Shown: piece by piece, positions 1-8,865 of the stretch
Layout: every line of letters begins with the position of its first letter
How positions within the stretch are numbered: position 1 is the stretch's first letter
Assembly: GCF_008086165.1 (NCBI RefSeq)
Contig: NZ_VSKL01000001.1
Location: 558,001-622,000, forward strand
Source: Algorimicrobium algoritergicola
Lineage (GTDB): Bacteria; Bacteroidota; Bacteroidia; Flavobacteriales; Flavobacteriaceae
Reading direction: 5' to 3'
Length of the DNA: 64,000 nt
Made by a program: the position numbers and the translations under genes
The notes under the pieces: model-generated
Database searches by the model: none
What the model was told of the DNA's origin: nothing
The model's input: the letters and a program-made list of their open reading frames with translations, nothing else

Positions 1-30
1 GTGTTTGGGTTTGGACATCAAAGATGAAAG

Positions 31-53
31 AGATTCCTGCCTTCGCAGGAAGT
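31..53. repeat. REP-like palindrome
   Basis: The sequence TTCCTGC-cttc-GCAGGAA (34-51) forms a perfect 7-bp stem with a 4-nt loop. It lies directly behind the stop codon of the DUF4254 gene. There is no clean T-run after it, so it looks more like a small dispersed palindrome, or an RNA-stabilising hairpin, than a classical terminator. Similar short palindromes are common between genes in flavobacteria, from memory. Confidence 0.5.
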
Positions 54-662
54 TTACTTTTGAGAACGCAATACCGGATTTAGTTCATCATCATTGTACA
101 TCTTCATTTGCTTATACACTTTCATGTATTTATCGCCTTTTTCAATATCTGCTAATAAGGTATCTATAGCAGTAGAAAGATCTACGCGTTGTTCCAGTAA
201 CACATTTAGCTTGGTTTGGCAAGCAGCCAAATGCGCATCAGTAGCATCGGTACGTGTTGCTTCTTCATGCATATGATACACTTTAAGCGCTAAAATGGAC
301 AATCTATCAACACCCCAAGCAGGACTTTCCGTATTGATTGTTGCTCCAGTTTTTGGTGTTACATTTTTATATTTTTTAAGAAAATAGCTATCAATATATT
401 CTACCATATCAGTTCTATCTTGATTGGAAGCATCAATTTGACGTTTCAATTTTAAAGCAGCAACTGGGTCAATTTGTGGATCGCGAATAATATCTTCATA
501 ATGCCATTGCACAGTGTCTATCCAGCTTTTTCTGTATAATAAATGTTCTAAAGTCTGAGAATCTTTATCATACGGGTTACTAAAAGGTTGATCGACCGAA
601 TTAATAACGTGATACTTTGCTATAACGCCTTGAAATATTTTATTAGCTTTTTCTGAAAACAT
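54..662 (-). CDS. DUF4254 domain-containing protein
   Basis: This is a soluble, mainly helical protein of 202 aa that I recognise as the DUF4254 family of Bacteroidota; its function is unknown. No signal peptide or membrane segment is visible. The open frame extends upstream to a GTG at 683, but that GTG is part of a TAnnTTTG promoter element (683-690). The ATG at 662 is therefore the better start and gives MFSEKANKIF at the N-terminus. It is divergent from upp. In other genomes, from memory, the family often sits next to a glycosyltransferase; none is adjacent here, but the window ends 53 nt downstream. Confidence 0.8.
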   Translation of the reverse strand: MFSEKANKIFQGVIAKYHVINSVDQPFSNPYDKDSQTLEHLLYRKSWIDTVQWHYEDIIRDPQIDPVAALKLKRQIDASNQDRTDMVEYIDSYFLKKYKNVTPKTGATINTESPAWGVDRLSILALKVYHMHEEATRTDATDAHLAACQTKLNVLLEQRVDLSTAIDTLLADIEKGDKYMKVYKQMKMYNDDELNPVLRSQK

Positions 663-682
663 AATATAAAAATTTTGAAACA

Positions 683-690
683 CAAATATA
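683..690 (-). promoter_or_regulatory. -7 promoter element of the DUF4254 gene
   Basis: TATATTTG read on the minus strand matches the Bacteroidota -7 consensus TAnnTTTG. It lies 20 nt upstream of the ATG at 662 and argues against the GTG at 683 as start codon. Confidence 0.55.
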
Positions 691-734
691 AACCTATTTA
701 TTAACTTTACAGTTCAAAACAAATCCAAAACACG

Positions 735-1394
735 ATGCATATCCATAATATTTCGCTTGAAAATTCTATTTTAAATACCTTTATTTCAGAAATGCGTGAT
801 ATTGACATTCAAAAAGATCCCATGCGTTTTAGACGTAACATTGAACGTACAGGCGAAATTTTAGGCTATGAATTAAGTAAATCTTTAAATTATAAATCGG
901 TCAATGTTCAAACGCCATTAGGTACTGCAGCCGAATTTATATCCACTGATGATATTGTATTATGTTCCATTTTACGAGCAGGTGTTCCGCTTCATAACGG
1001 TTTATTAAATTACTTTGATAAAGCTGAAAATGCTTTTATTTCGGCTTACAGACATCATAAAAATAAACCTGAAAGTTTTGAAATTATTGTAGAGTATTTG
1101 GCCTGCCCTAGTTTAGAAGGCAAAACACTTATATTGGCTGACCCAATGTTAGCAACTGGTCAATCCATGGTGGCAACCTTTGAAGCTTTAAAGCCATTTG
1201 GAAAACCTAAAGCTGTGCATTTGGTAAGCGTTATTGGTGCTCAAGAAGGTTTAGATTATGTGTCCAATCATTTTGATGCAGACGCACATTTATGGATTGC
1301 AACCGTAGATGAAAAACTAACAGACAAAGGCTATATTATGCCTGGATTAGGTGATGCTGGCGATTTAGCCTTTGGCGAAAAGCTACAGAACTAA
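735..1394 (+). CDS. upp: Uracil phosphoribosyltransferase
   Basis: The enzyme makes UMP from uracil and PRPP in pyrimidine salvage, in the cytoplasm. The 219-aa protein carries the PRPP-binding loop LILADPMLATGQS at residues 132-144, the SILRAGVPL segment near 78-86, and the C-terminal uracil-binding loop GLGDAGDLAFG at 204-214. Length is close to the usual size of about 210 aa. The gene is divergent from the DUF4254 gene. Its last 12 bases overlap the 3' end of the opposing DUF6427 gene, so no terminator separates them. A weak -7-like TAACTTTA lies at 702-709. Confidence 0.96.
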   Translation: MHIHNISLENSILNTFISEMRDIDIQKDPMRFRRNIERTGEILGYELSKSLNYKSVNVQTPLGTAAEFISTDDIVLCSILRAGVPLHNGLLNYFDKAENAFISAYRHHKNKPESFEIIVEYLACPSLEGKTLILADPMLATGQSMVATFEALKPFGKPKAVHLVSVIGAQEGLDYVSNHFDADAHLWIATVDEKLTDKGYIMPGLGDAGDLAFGEKLQN

Positions 1395-2306
1395 ACTGGC
1401 AAGGAGCCCAACAATTAAAAGCCATATTAAGACTTCACGAAACCATCTTTCAGGAACTAATTCAATATAATTAGTAACAATAAGTGCCAAAGGTGCTATT
1501 AAGAAAATAAACTCGGCTCCAGATTTTTCTGGTGAAATAATAATAATCACAAGTGCTATAAAAGCCGTAAAAAGAATGAGCAAATACGACGGTCTATAGC
1601 TTTTAGATTGGTTTTTAATTGTTCTTAAATAATAAAACAAAGACCAAATAAAATAAGAGAAGTATATGGTTGCCGCAATGATAATTTGACGATTATTCAA
1701 CATGCTGAAATCGAAATTTTTCCCACTTTCAAACCGATCTACATAATCCCAAAAATCGATATTAAACACTATTAACACAGCATAGGTTAGTATAGCTACT
1801 AAAAGCACACCAATAAAAGGAATTATCCAATTCTTAACATCTGTTATACCATATAAAAAAAGCGCCGCAAAAAGCACGATAAAAAATAACGAACTCCAAA
1901 AAAAGAGAAGGGTTGCTAAAGAAATCCAAATAGTAGCATCCAGAATTTTTTTCTTATTTTCTTTCTTAGAACGCAGACTCACAATGCGCCGTAATGCTAA
2001 CAATATAAACAGATTGGCAATTACTAACTTGGTATTTAAAAATGTTTGAAACATTAACACCATAAACAACCCATAAAACAAGAGGTTGTAACTGTTTTTT
2101 TTAGATAGTCTATTCTTACTGGTAAAAAAATCGAAGATAAAAAGTGACAGCACACAAACACCAAATAGAGCAAGTTGCTTCAACACAAATACTGCATTAA
2201 ATTCAGGGTGCACCCGCAATTTGGCAAGTAAAAAACCGATAAACAATACCATACTCATAATAACAAAATGAATAGGTTTCGCTTTTCTAAAGAATTTTGA
2301 AATCAT
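1383..2306 (-). CDS. DUF6427 family integral membrane protein
   Basis: This 307-aa protein is almost wholly hydrophobic, with roughly nine to ten predicted membrane segments and a short basic N-terminus (MISKFFRKAKP). I recognise it as the DUF6427 family, a flavobacterial polytopic inner-membrane protein of unknown function. A basic cytoplasmic patch (RSKKENKKK) sits near residue 115. It is convergent with upp and shares 12 bp with it; from memory this neighbourhood with upp and DUF6341 recurs in flavobacteria. No catalytic motif is visible. Confidence 0.75.
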   Translation of the reverse strand: MISKFFRKAKPIHFVIMSMVLFIGFLLAKLRVHPEFNAVFVLKQLALFGVCVLSLFIFDFFTSKNRLSKKNSYNLLFYGLFMVLMFQTFLNTKLVIANLFILLALRRIVSLRSKKENKKKILDATIWISLATLLFFWSSLFFIVLFAALFLYGITDVKNWIIPFIGVLLVAILTYAVLIVFNIDFWDYVDRFESGKNFDFSMLNNRQIIIAATIYFSYFIWSLFYYLRTIKNQSKSYRPSYLLILFTAFIALVIIIISPEKSGAEFIFLIAPLALIVTNYIELVPERWFREVLIWLLIVGLLASLVL

Positions 2307-2399
2307 ACAGTTAGGAGAAAATCACTTCTATGGATTTATTGATTGTGGTAAATTACTAATATTCTCTTCAAATTATTGAAATTTAATTTGAAAAAGATG

Positions 2400-2407
2400 T
2401 AATTTTG
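2400..2407 (+). promoter_or_regulatory. -7 promoter element of the DUF6341 gene
   Basis: TAATTTTG matches TAnnTTTG. It lies 58 nt upstream of the ATG at 2466, giving a leader of about 55 nt. Confidence 0.4.
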
Positions 2408-2465
2408 TATCATTACATAATGATTACTATATTACACGTGCTTTAAAAGCCTTAAAATTTATATT

Positions 2466-2693
2466 ATGACCGATTTCTTTTCCGCCATTGAAGACTTATT
2501 TGTAAACGTTTTATTTGCACCCTTTGATGCCTTAAGAGCATTAGAACTTGAAAGCTGGTTTGCTGCAAATACAATTAACTGGATATTAATGATTGTTGGC
2601 GTTGTTGCATTTACATACTGGATGCTACAACTTAAAAAATTCAATGATAACGGTGAAGAAAACAAAAGTATTACTTCACACAGTTATTTATAA
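2466..2693 (+). CDS. DUF6341 family small membrane protein
   Basis: This is a 75-aa protein with an N-terminal amphipathic part (FFSAIEDLFVNVLFAPFDALRAL cut short here), one clear transmembrane segment at about residues 37-54, and a short acidic then polar tail. I recognise it as DUF6341, a small flavobacterial membrane protein of unknown function. Its last six bases overlap the 3' end of the opposing purD gene. It lies between the DUF6427 and purD genes and could act with DUF6427, but that rests only on proximity. Confidence 0.72.
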   Translation: MTDFFSAIEDLFVNVLFAPFDALRALELESWFAANTINWILMIVGVVAFTYWMLQLKKFNDNGEENKSITSHSYL

Positions 2694-3959
2694 ATCGAAT
2701 CCAATATCTTTTCTATAATACATCTTATCAAAATGTAGCTTGTCTATATTTTGATACGTTTTTTTTAGTGCCTCACTGTAGGTATTTCCATAGCTTGTTA
2801 TTGCCATAACACGACCTCCAGAGGTTACTACTTTTCCAGCCTTTAAGCTTGCGCCTGCATGAAAGGGTAACACATCTACCATTTTATCTAAACCCGTAAT
2901 TTCTTTGCCTTTTTCATAAGCTTCTGGATAACCTCCAGAGACTAACATGATTGTTGTAGCAGCACGTTCATCAATTTCAAGGTTAATAGTATCTAATGTT
3001 TGATTCGCAATGGCTTGAAAAATTTCAGCCAAATCATTCTTTAAACGTGGTAAAACGACTTCCGTTTCAGGATCTCCCATACGGACGTTATATTCAATAA
3101 CCTTAGGCTCATTACCTACCTTTATTAATCCAATAAAAACAAACCCTTTATACGGCAAATTATCTTTTTGAAGTCCACTGATTGTTGGTTTAACAACTTG
3201 CTCTTCTATTTTATTTAAAAATTCGGGTGTTGCAAATGGTACTGGCGAAACGGCTCCCATTCCACCTGTATTTAAACCTGTATCGCCTTCACCAATACGT
3301 TTGTAATCTTTAGCCGTTGGAAGAATTTTATAGTTTTTCCCGTCGGTTAAAACAAAGCAACTTAACTCAATCCCATCTAAAAATTCTTCAATAACTACTT
3401 TAGTACTGGCTTCACCAAATTTGGCATCTACCAACATACTTTTCAGTTCAGCTTTAGCTTCTACTAAATCATTTAAAATCAACACGCCTTTTCCAGCTGC
3501 CAAACCATCTGCTTTTAAAACGTAAGGTGGATTTAAAGTTTCTAAAAACTGATAACCCGCTTCCACAGTTCGCGCATTAAAACTCTGATAAGCTGCCGTT
3601 GGAATGTTATGACGGATCATAAACTCTTTAGCAAACTCCTTACTACCTTCTAATTCAGCCGCTGCTTTTTCGGGGCCAATTACAGAAACACGCTTTAAAT
3701 CAGCATCATTTAAAAAGAAATCATGAATACCTTGAACTAACGGATCTTCAGGACCAACAACTACCATGTCAATCTTTTTCTCCAGAACTAATGTTTTTAT
3801 AGCTTGAAAATCGGTAACACCAATGGCTACGTTTTCAGCTATAGCAGCCGTTCCAGAATTTCCAGGTGCTACATATAGTGCTTTACATAATGGACTTTGC
3901 TTTAATTTCCAAGCAAATGTATGTTCTCTACCACCTGATCCTAATATTAAAATATTCAT
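2688..3959 (-). CDS. purD: Phosphoribosylamine--glycine ligase (GAR synthetase)
   Basis: This is the second step of de novo purine synthesis: ATP-dependent joining of phosphoribosylamine and glycine. The 423-aa protein has the N-terminal GSGGREH motif at 7-13, ATP-grasp signatures (LKADGLAAGKGV near 147, GLNTGGMGAVSP near 228), and the metal-binding VIEYNVRMGDPETE stretch near 283. Length is typical. A TAnnTTTG element at 3977-3984 gives a leader of about 17 nt. It stands alone on its strand, away from other pur genes, and is divergent from the CapK-like gene. Confidence 0.97.
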   Translation of the reverse strand: MNILILGSGGREHTFAWKLKQSPLCKALYVAPGNSGTAAIAENVAIGVTDFQAIKTLVLEKKIDMVVVGPEDPLVQGIHDFFLNDADLKRVSVIGPEKAAAELEGSKEFAKEFMIRHNIPTAAYQSFNARTVEAGYQFLETLNPPYVLKADGLAAGKGVLILNDLVEAKAELKSMLVDAKFGEASTKVVIEEFLDGIELSCFVLTDGKNYKILPTAKDYKRIGEGDTGLNTGGMGAVSPVPFATPEFLNKIEEQVVKPTISGLQKDNLPYKGFVFIGLIKVGNEPKVIEYNVRMGDPETEVVLPRLKNDLAEIFQAIANQTLDTINLEIDERAATTIMLVSGGYPEAYEKGKEITGLDKMVDVLPFHAGASLKAGKVVTSGGRVMAITSYGNTYSEALKKTYQNIDKLHFDKMYYRKDIGFDL

Positions 3960-3976
3960 GTTGTTGTTGTTTGCTG

Positions 3977-3984
3977 CAAAAATA
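3977..3984 (-). promoter_or_regulatory. -7 promoter element of purD
   Basis: TATTTTTG on the minus strand matches TAnnTTTG and ends 17 nt before the purD ATG. Confidence 0.55.
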
Positions 3985-4041
3985 ATTGCTTTTACGCTTA
4001 AAAAACAATTATTTTACAAAAACATCTTAAGCCAATTTCTT

Positions 4042-5361
4042 TTGAATTTATTCGACCTTTCATTACAATTTAACGGTTTTCCCATAAAGAAAGCTGAACA
4101 AATTTTGAAAGGTATCCAAACCCAATCAGACCAGGCGTTTGAAGCTTATGTTGAAAAGAAAAAAAATGAAATAGTCACATACCATATTCAAAACAATTCA
4201 TTTTATAGCAACTTGGTAAAAGATGCCAATGTAGCAGATTGGAATTCCATTCCGATTATGACGAAACGCGATTTGCAAAAACCACTACAAGACCGACTTT
4301 CCGCTGGTTATAATCTGAAAAATGTATATATCAATAAAACATCTGGTTCTTCTGGTGATCCCTTTATTTTTGCTAAAGATTATGTTTGCCATGCACTAAC
4401 TTGGTCTGTTATTAAAAACAGATTTGGTTGGTATGGATTAGATTTTAACAACTCCAAGCAAGCGCGGTTTTATGGTATTCCTTTAGATAAAAAAGGCTAT
4501 TATAAGGAACGTTTTAAAGATTTTTTGAGCAGTCGGTTTCGCTTTTCCGTTTTTGATTTAAGCGATGCAGCTTTTGAAGGTTATATTAAAAAGTTTAAAT
4601 CCACACCTTTTGATTATCTAAATGGTTATACCAGTTCCATAGGTCAATTTGCCAAGTATTTAGAACGAAAAGATCTTGTTTTAAAAACAATGTGTCCCAC
4701 ATTAAAAGCTTGTGTGGTAACATCAGAAATGCTTTTTGATGCGGATAAATTACGCATGGAACAACAATTTGGCATTCCAGTAATTAATGAATATGGTGCA
4801 TCTGAACTGGATTTAATTGCATTTCAAAACCTAGAAAACGAATGGCAAATTAATAGCGAAACACTATATGTTGAAGTTTTAGATGATAATAACCAAGTTT
4901 TACCTTTAGGTGAAGAAGGCCGAATTGTGATAACGTCCTTATACAACCAAGCGCATCCGTTTATACGTTATGATATTGGCGATATTGGTATACTTTCAGA
5001 AAAAAGCACGGTAAAAAAACCAATTCTTAAAAAGCTGATTGGAAGAACTAATGATATGGCTGTTTTACCAAGTGGCAAAAAAGCAGCTGGTTTAACTTTC
5101 TATTACATCACTAAAAGTATTATTGAAGATGACGGTTTGGTAAAGGAATTCATAATTCAGCAAACACACCTTGAAACATTTAAAATTATTTATGTTGGTG
5201 TCGAGGACTTATCTGATGAAAAAATGCAACAAATTCGTGATGAAATGACACGCTATTTAGAACCTAATTTAAACATATTATTTGCGCGTCAAGACGTGCT
5301 TGAACGTTCAAAAAGTGGTAAATTGAAACAGTTTTCATCTCTGATAAAGCAACCTTCATAA
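4042..5361 (+). CDS. CapK / phenylacetate-CoA ligase-like adenylate-forming protein
   Basis: The protein belongs to the CapK/PaaK-like branch of the ANL superfamily, often encoded in capsule loci; the substrate is unknown. Visible motifs are the phosphate loop NKTSGSSGDPF, the adenine-site NEYGASELD, YDIGDIG, and KLIGRTND before the C-terminal lid. The frame is open back to 3823, but that part lies inside purD. Family similarity begins at a TTG (4042), giving LNLFDLSLQFNGFPIKKAE and 439 aa, a normal length. An ATG at 3958, overlapping the purD start codon, would give 467 aa. The stop overlaps the next ATG (TAATG), so it is coupled to the GT4 gene. The start is uncertain; the family is not. 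Confidence 0.85.
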   Translation: MNLFDLSLQFNGFPIKKAEQILKGIQTQSDQAFEAYVEKKKNEIVTYHIQNNSFYSNLVKDANVADWNSIPIMTKRDLQKPLQDRLSAGYNLKNVYINKTSGSSGDPFIFAKDYVCHALTWSVIKNRFGWYGLDFNNSKQARFYGIPLDKKGYYKERFKDFLSSRFRFSVFDLSDAAFEGYIKKFKSTPFDYLNGYTSSIGQFAKYLERKDLVLKTMCPTLKACVVTSEMLFDADKLRMEQQFGIPVINEYGASELDLIAFQNLENEWQINSETLYVEVLDDNNQVLPLGEEGRIVITSLYNQAHPFIRYDIGDIGILSEKSTVKKPILKKLIGRTNDMAVLPSGKKAAGLTFYYITKSIIEDDGLVKEFIIQQTHLETFKIIYVGVEDLSDEKMQQIRDEMTRYLEPNLNILFARQDVLERSKSGKLKQFSSLIKQPS

Positions 5362-6524
5362 TGAAAGATACTCTCATTATAACTAGTTATTTTCCACCTG
5401 AAACTGGGGCAGCTTCTAACCGGATTTTTCATTTAGCAACAGGGTTAGAAAAACAAAACTTTAAGGTATCTGTAATTACACCTTTGCCTAATTATCCGAA
5501 AGGAAGGATTTTTGAGGGTTATCGTGGGAAATTCAGACAAACATCTACAGAAAATAATGTAACGATACACAGATTGTGGTTGTATGCGAGTAATTCTAAA
5601 AACAAATTGCTACGCTTATTCGCCATGATATCTTATAGTATGAGTCTAATTTGGTTTTTTATTTGGAACAAAATTCCGAACAAAGTTATTGTACAATCGC
5701 CTCCATTATTAGTTGCTTTTACGTGTATGTTGTGTTTATGGCGTAAAAAAAGAAAGCTCATCTTAAATGTCAGTGATTTGTGGCCAATAGCAGGTTTAGA
5801 ATTAGGTGCTTTTAAAAAGAATTTCAGTTATAAAATGCTAGAAAAAATTGAGCGATTTAATTACAAAAAAGCGGATTTAGTTTTAGGCCAGAGCAACGAG
5901 ATTTTAACTCATGTAAAATCTTTATTTCCAGAAAAAGAAACATTTTTATACAGAAATTACCCTGATTTTGAGCTTCCTGGTTTAATAGAACCATCTATTT
6001 CAGATGACAAAATCACAATGGTTTATGCTGGATTATTGGGCGTGGCTCAAGGAATCTATAAACTATGTGAATCGTTGGATTATACCAATATTGAATTTCA
6101 TATTTATGGCGCAGGTGCTGAAAAAGAAAAAATAGTACAGTTTATTTCTAAAAATCCAGATTTACCCATAGTTTATCATGGCGAAGTTACGCGAACCGAA
6201 TTACATAATGCCTTATTACGTTATGATATTACCATTATTCCGCTACTTAATAGGATTTATGGTTCTGTTCCTTCCAAAATATTTGAATACGCCAGATTAG
6301 GGCTTCCTATGCTTTATTTTGGAGGTGGTGAAGGTGAAAGAATCATTCAACAACACCAATTGGGATGGATAGCTGAAGCTGGAAATTATGGTCATCTAAA
6401 CAAAACCATTCAAGGGTTAAGAAAACATGAATTAAGTTTTAAAAAACGGGGATTGATTCAACAAGCAGCTCAAGAAAATTTTGATTTTAATAACCAATTA
6501 TTAAAATTAAAAGCTGTGCTTTAA
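5361..6524 (+). CDS. Glycosyltransferase family 4 (WbuB-like)
   Basis: This is a GT-B glycosyltransferase of 387 aa, probably acting at the inner face of the cytoplasmic membrane in polysaccharide assembly. The N-terminus shows the typical glycine-rich acceptor loop (YFPPETGAASNRI, residues 9-21). The C-terminal donor domain has the IPLLNRIYGSVPSKIFEYARLG-type region with E-x7-like carboxylates. A hydrophobic stretch near residue 90-135 may attach it to the membrane. Its ATG overlaps the stop of the CapK-like gene. Its stop codon overlaps that of the opposing glycosylphosphotransferase gene by 4 nt. Sugar and linkage cannot be read from the sequence. Confidence 0.88.
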   Translation: MKDTLIITSYFPPETGAASNRIFHLATGLEKQNFKVSVITPLPNYPKGRIFEGYRGKFRQTSTENNVTIHRLWLYASNSKNKLLRLFAMISYSMSLIWFFIWNKIPNKVIVQSPPLLVAFTCMLCLWRKKRKLILNVSDLWPIAGLELGAFKKNFSYKMLEKIERFNYKKADLVLGQSNEILTHVKSLFPEKETFLYRNYPDFELPGLIEPSISDDKITMVYAGLLGVAQGIYKLCESLDYTNIEFHIYGAGAEKEKIVQFISKNPDLPIVYHGEVTRTELHNALLRYDITIIPLLNRIYGSVPSKIFEYARLGLPMLYFGGGEGERIIQQHQLGWIAEAGNYGHLNKTIQGLRKHELSFKKRGLIQQAAQENFDFNNQLLKLKAVL

Positions 6525-7879
6525 TAGGCTTTTTCTTCGCCTCGAACAGCATTTATAAACGTTTTAATAATAATTTTTAAGTCCAAAAGTAAAGACCAGT
6601 TTTCGATATAAAAAATATCATATTTTACGCGACCAATAATATCTTTATCAGTTTCAACTTCACCACGGAATCCACTAATTTGTGCTAACCCGGTTATACC
6701 TGGTTTTACAAAATGACGCACCATAAACTTATCAATGCGTTTAGCGTACATATTGGTATGGCTTACCATGTGAGGTCTAGGGCCAACAACAGACATATCG
6801 CCAAAGAGTACATTGAAAAATTGTGGCAATTCGTCTATACTTGTTTTTCTAATAAACTTTCCGATTTTGGTTATACGCTGATCACCTCGTGTTGCTTGAT
6901 AAAGGTTTGCATCCTTATTTGGTGTCATGGATCGGAATTTATAACAATCAAATTCCTTATAATTAAAGCCATTTCTAGATTGCTTAAAGAAGACTGGTCC
7001 TTTAGATTCTACTTTAATTAAAATGGCAATAATGGGTGTTAACCACGATAAAACAAACACAATAACACAGGCAGAAAACACAATATCAAAAAGACGTTTA
7101 ATAAATTGATTAGCAGATTCCTCCAAAGGAATATTCCTTAAGGATAGAATAGGAATATAATCATAATATTCATATTTCAATTTCTTGGAATAGATGTCTT
7201 TGTTGTCAGGTAAGAACTTAAGAATAATAAGATTATTATCTGCAAAATCAATTACTTTCATCATTTGTGAATTAGAAAGTTCAGATATTGAGCAATACAC
7301 CTCTTCAATAGCTTCCTTTTTTAAAAAATGAAGACAAGCATCTAAATCAAAAGTATCTTTATTTTTTAAATTGAATGTTCTTTTATGTTTATACCCATAT
7401 TCGGGATTAGAATTAAAAAAATTCTCTAAAGCCGTGGTTTGTTTATTCTTTCCTAATATGGCAGTTCTTCTGTAATTTCCTCCAAAGGAAGATCGGTATT
7501 TTTGAAGTAAATAGTAAAAAGCAAACTTAAATACGGTTATTAAAACAAAGGCAGATCCTATGTATTTAAATATATTTTTAGGACGAATATTCAGGTCGTG
7601 GTAAAATCCAGAGTAGGCCAACACAAATAATCCAAAAAGCACCATTTGTCTGAAAATTAAGGACAATATGGTTATTTCTCTAGTATAACGATACACTTCA
7701 TAAAACTTTGAATTAATGGAAATGAACAACCATGCTATGGTTGTAACACTTGCAAAAATTAAAGGGTTTTGAAAATTGAAAAAATATAAAATAGCCAACC
7801 CGTTTATAATACCTAAATCTACCAAATAAGAAATAGGCCTAATATAAATAGAGTATCTACCGTGTTGTATTTGGCTCAT
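6521..7879 (-). CDS. Undecaprenyl-phosphate sugar-1-phosphate transferase (WcaJ-type)
   Basis: This polyprenyl-phosphate hexose-1-phosphate transferase starts the repeat unit on undecaprenyl phosphate. The 452-aa protein has four N-terminal membrane segments, a CoA-binding-like domain (about 140-240), one further membrane helix near 265-287, and the catalytic C-terminal domain with GPVFFKQSRNG, YKFRSM, RKTSIDELPQFFNVL, GDMSVVGPRP and KPGITGLAQISG. Length and domain order match the WcaJ/CpsE class. It is the last gene of the minus-strand polysaccharide operon, one nucleotide overlapping the gene before it. Glucose-1-phosphate is the usual substrate of this class, but galactose cannot be excluded. 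Confidence 0.92.
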   Translation of the reverse strand: MSQIQHGRYSIYIRPISYLVDLGIINGLAILYFFNFQNPLIFASVTTIAWLFISINSKFYEVYRYTREITILSLIFRQMVLFGLFVLAYSGFYHDLNIRPKNIFKYIGSAFVLITVFKFAFYYLLQKYRSSFGGNYRRTAILGKNKQTTALENFFNSNPEYGYKHKRTFNLKNKDTFDLDACLHFLKKEAIEEVYCSISELSNSQMMKVIDFADNNLIILKFLPDNKDIYSKKLKYEYYDYIPILSLRNIPLEESANQFIKRLFDIVFSACVIVFVLSWLTPIIAILIKVESKGPVFFKQSRNGFNYKEFDCYKFRSMTPNKDANLYQATRGDQRITKIGKFIRKTSIDELPQFFNVLFGDMSVVGPRPHMVSHTNMYAKRIDKFMVRHFVKPGITGLAQISGFRGEVETDKDIIGRVKYDIFYIENWSLLLDLKIIIKTFINAVRGEEKAY

Positions 7880-8865
7880 TAATTTTTAATATGCTTAGAG
7901 AAATCCTTGTGCTCGCTTTTGTTTAACTCCTCGGCAGATAGCTGCTTAAAATAGCTATACGTTTTTTCCATGCCTTCTGCTCTGTCTACTTTAGGCGTCC
8001 AGTTTAATAGTTTTTTAGCTAATGTAATATCTGGTTGTCTTTGCAACGGATCATCCGTAGGAAGTTCCTTGTAAATAATTTTCTGATCGGTTCCCGTTAA
8101 TTTTATAATTTCTTCGGCAAAGTCTTTTATGGTAATTTCATGAGGATTACCAATGTTTACGGGATATGAATAATCGCTAAAAAGCAAATTATAAATACCT
8201 TCAACTTGATCATCAACATAACAAAAAGAGCGCGTTTGAGAGCCATCACCAAAAACGGTTAAATCCTCTCCACGTAACGCTTGACCCATAAAAGCTGGTA
8301 TAACCCGACCGTCATTTAGGCGCATTCGTGGTCCATAGGTATTAAAAATGCGTACAATACGCGTTTCAATACCGTGAAATCTGTGATATGCCATGGTTAT
8401 GGATTCCTGAAAACGTTTGGCTTCATCATAAACGCCACGTGGCCCTATGGTATTTACATTTCCATAATAGTCTTCCGTTTGAGGGTGCACCAATGGATCT
8501 CCATACACTTCGGACGTAGAAGCAATTAGTATTCTGGCATTTTTAGCTTTAGCTAGACCTAGTAAATTATGTGTTCCTAAAGAGCCTACTTTTAAGGTTT
8601 GAATGGGTATTTTTAAATAATCAATAGGACTTGCTGGTGATGCAAAGTGTAGGATGTAATCTAGTTCACCTTCAATTTTAATAAATTCCGTCACATCATG
8701 CTCGATAAATTCAAAATTAGGATTATCCAACAAGTGTTTGATGTTTTTCGAATCGCCTGTGATATAGTTATCCATACCAATGACGTGAAATCCTTCTTTT
8801 ATAAACCGATCACTTAAATGAGAACCTAGAAAACCAGCTGCTCCTGTTATTAATACCTTTTTCAT
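7879..8865 (-). CDS. UDP-glucuronate decarboxylase (UDP-xylose synthase)
   Basis: This NAD-dependent short-chain dehydrogenase converts UDP-glucuronate to UDP-xylose. The 328-aa protein has the Rossmann motif GAAGFLGSH at 8-16, the TSEVYGDP segment near 117-124, the UXS signature [18 protein letters not shown], and the catalytic Y146/K150 pair. It overlaps the following transferase gene by one base and its own start touches the end of ugd, whose product is its substrate. That arrangement supports decarboxylation rather than another NDP-sugar epimerase role. Confidence 0.92.
   Translation of the reverse strand: MKKVLITGAAGFLGSHLSDRFIKEGFHVIGMDNYITGDSKNIKHLLDNPNFEFIEHDVTEFIKIEGELDYILHFASPASPIDYLKIPIQTLKVGSLGTHNLLGLAKAKNARILIASTSEVYGDPLVHPQTEDYYGNVNTIGPRGVYDEAKRFQESITMAYHRFHGIETRIVRIFNTYGPRMRLNDGRVIPAFMGQALRGEDLTVFGDGSQTRSFCYVDDQVEGIYNLLFSDYSYPVNIGNPHEITIKDFAEEIIKLTGTDQKIIYKELPTDDPLQRQPDITLAKKLLNWTPKVDRAEGMEKTYSYFKQLSAEELNKSEHKDFSKHIKN

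Noticed and set aside
3823-4041. Upstream part of the CapK-like open frame
   Set aside because: It lies antisense inside purD and has no similarity to the family; family-like sequence starts at the TTG 4042.
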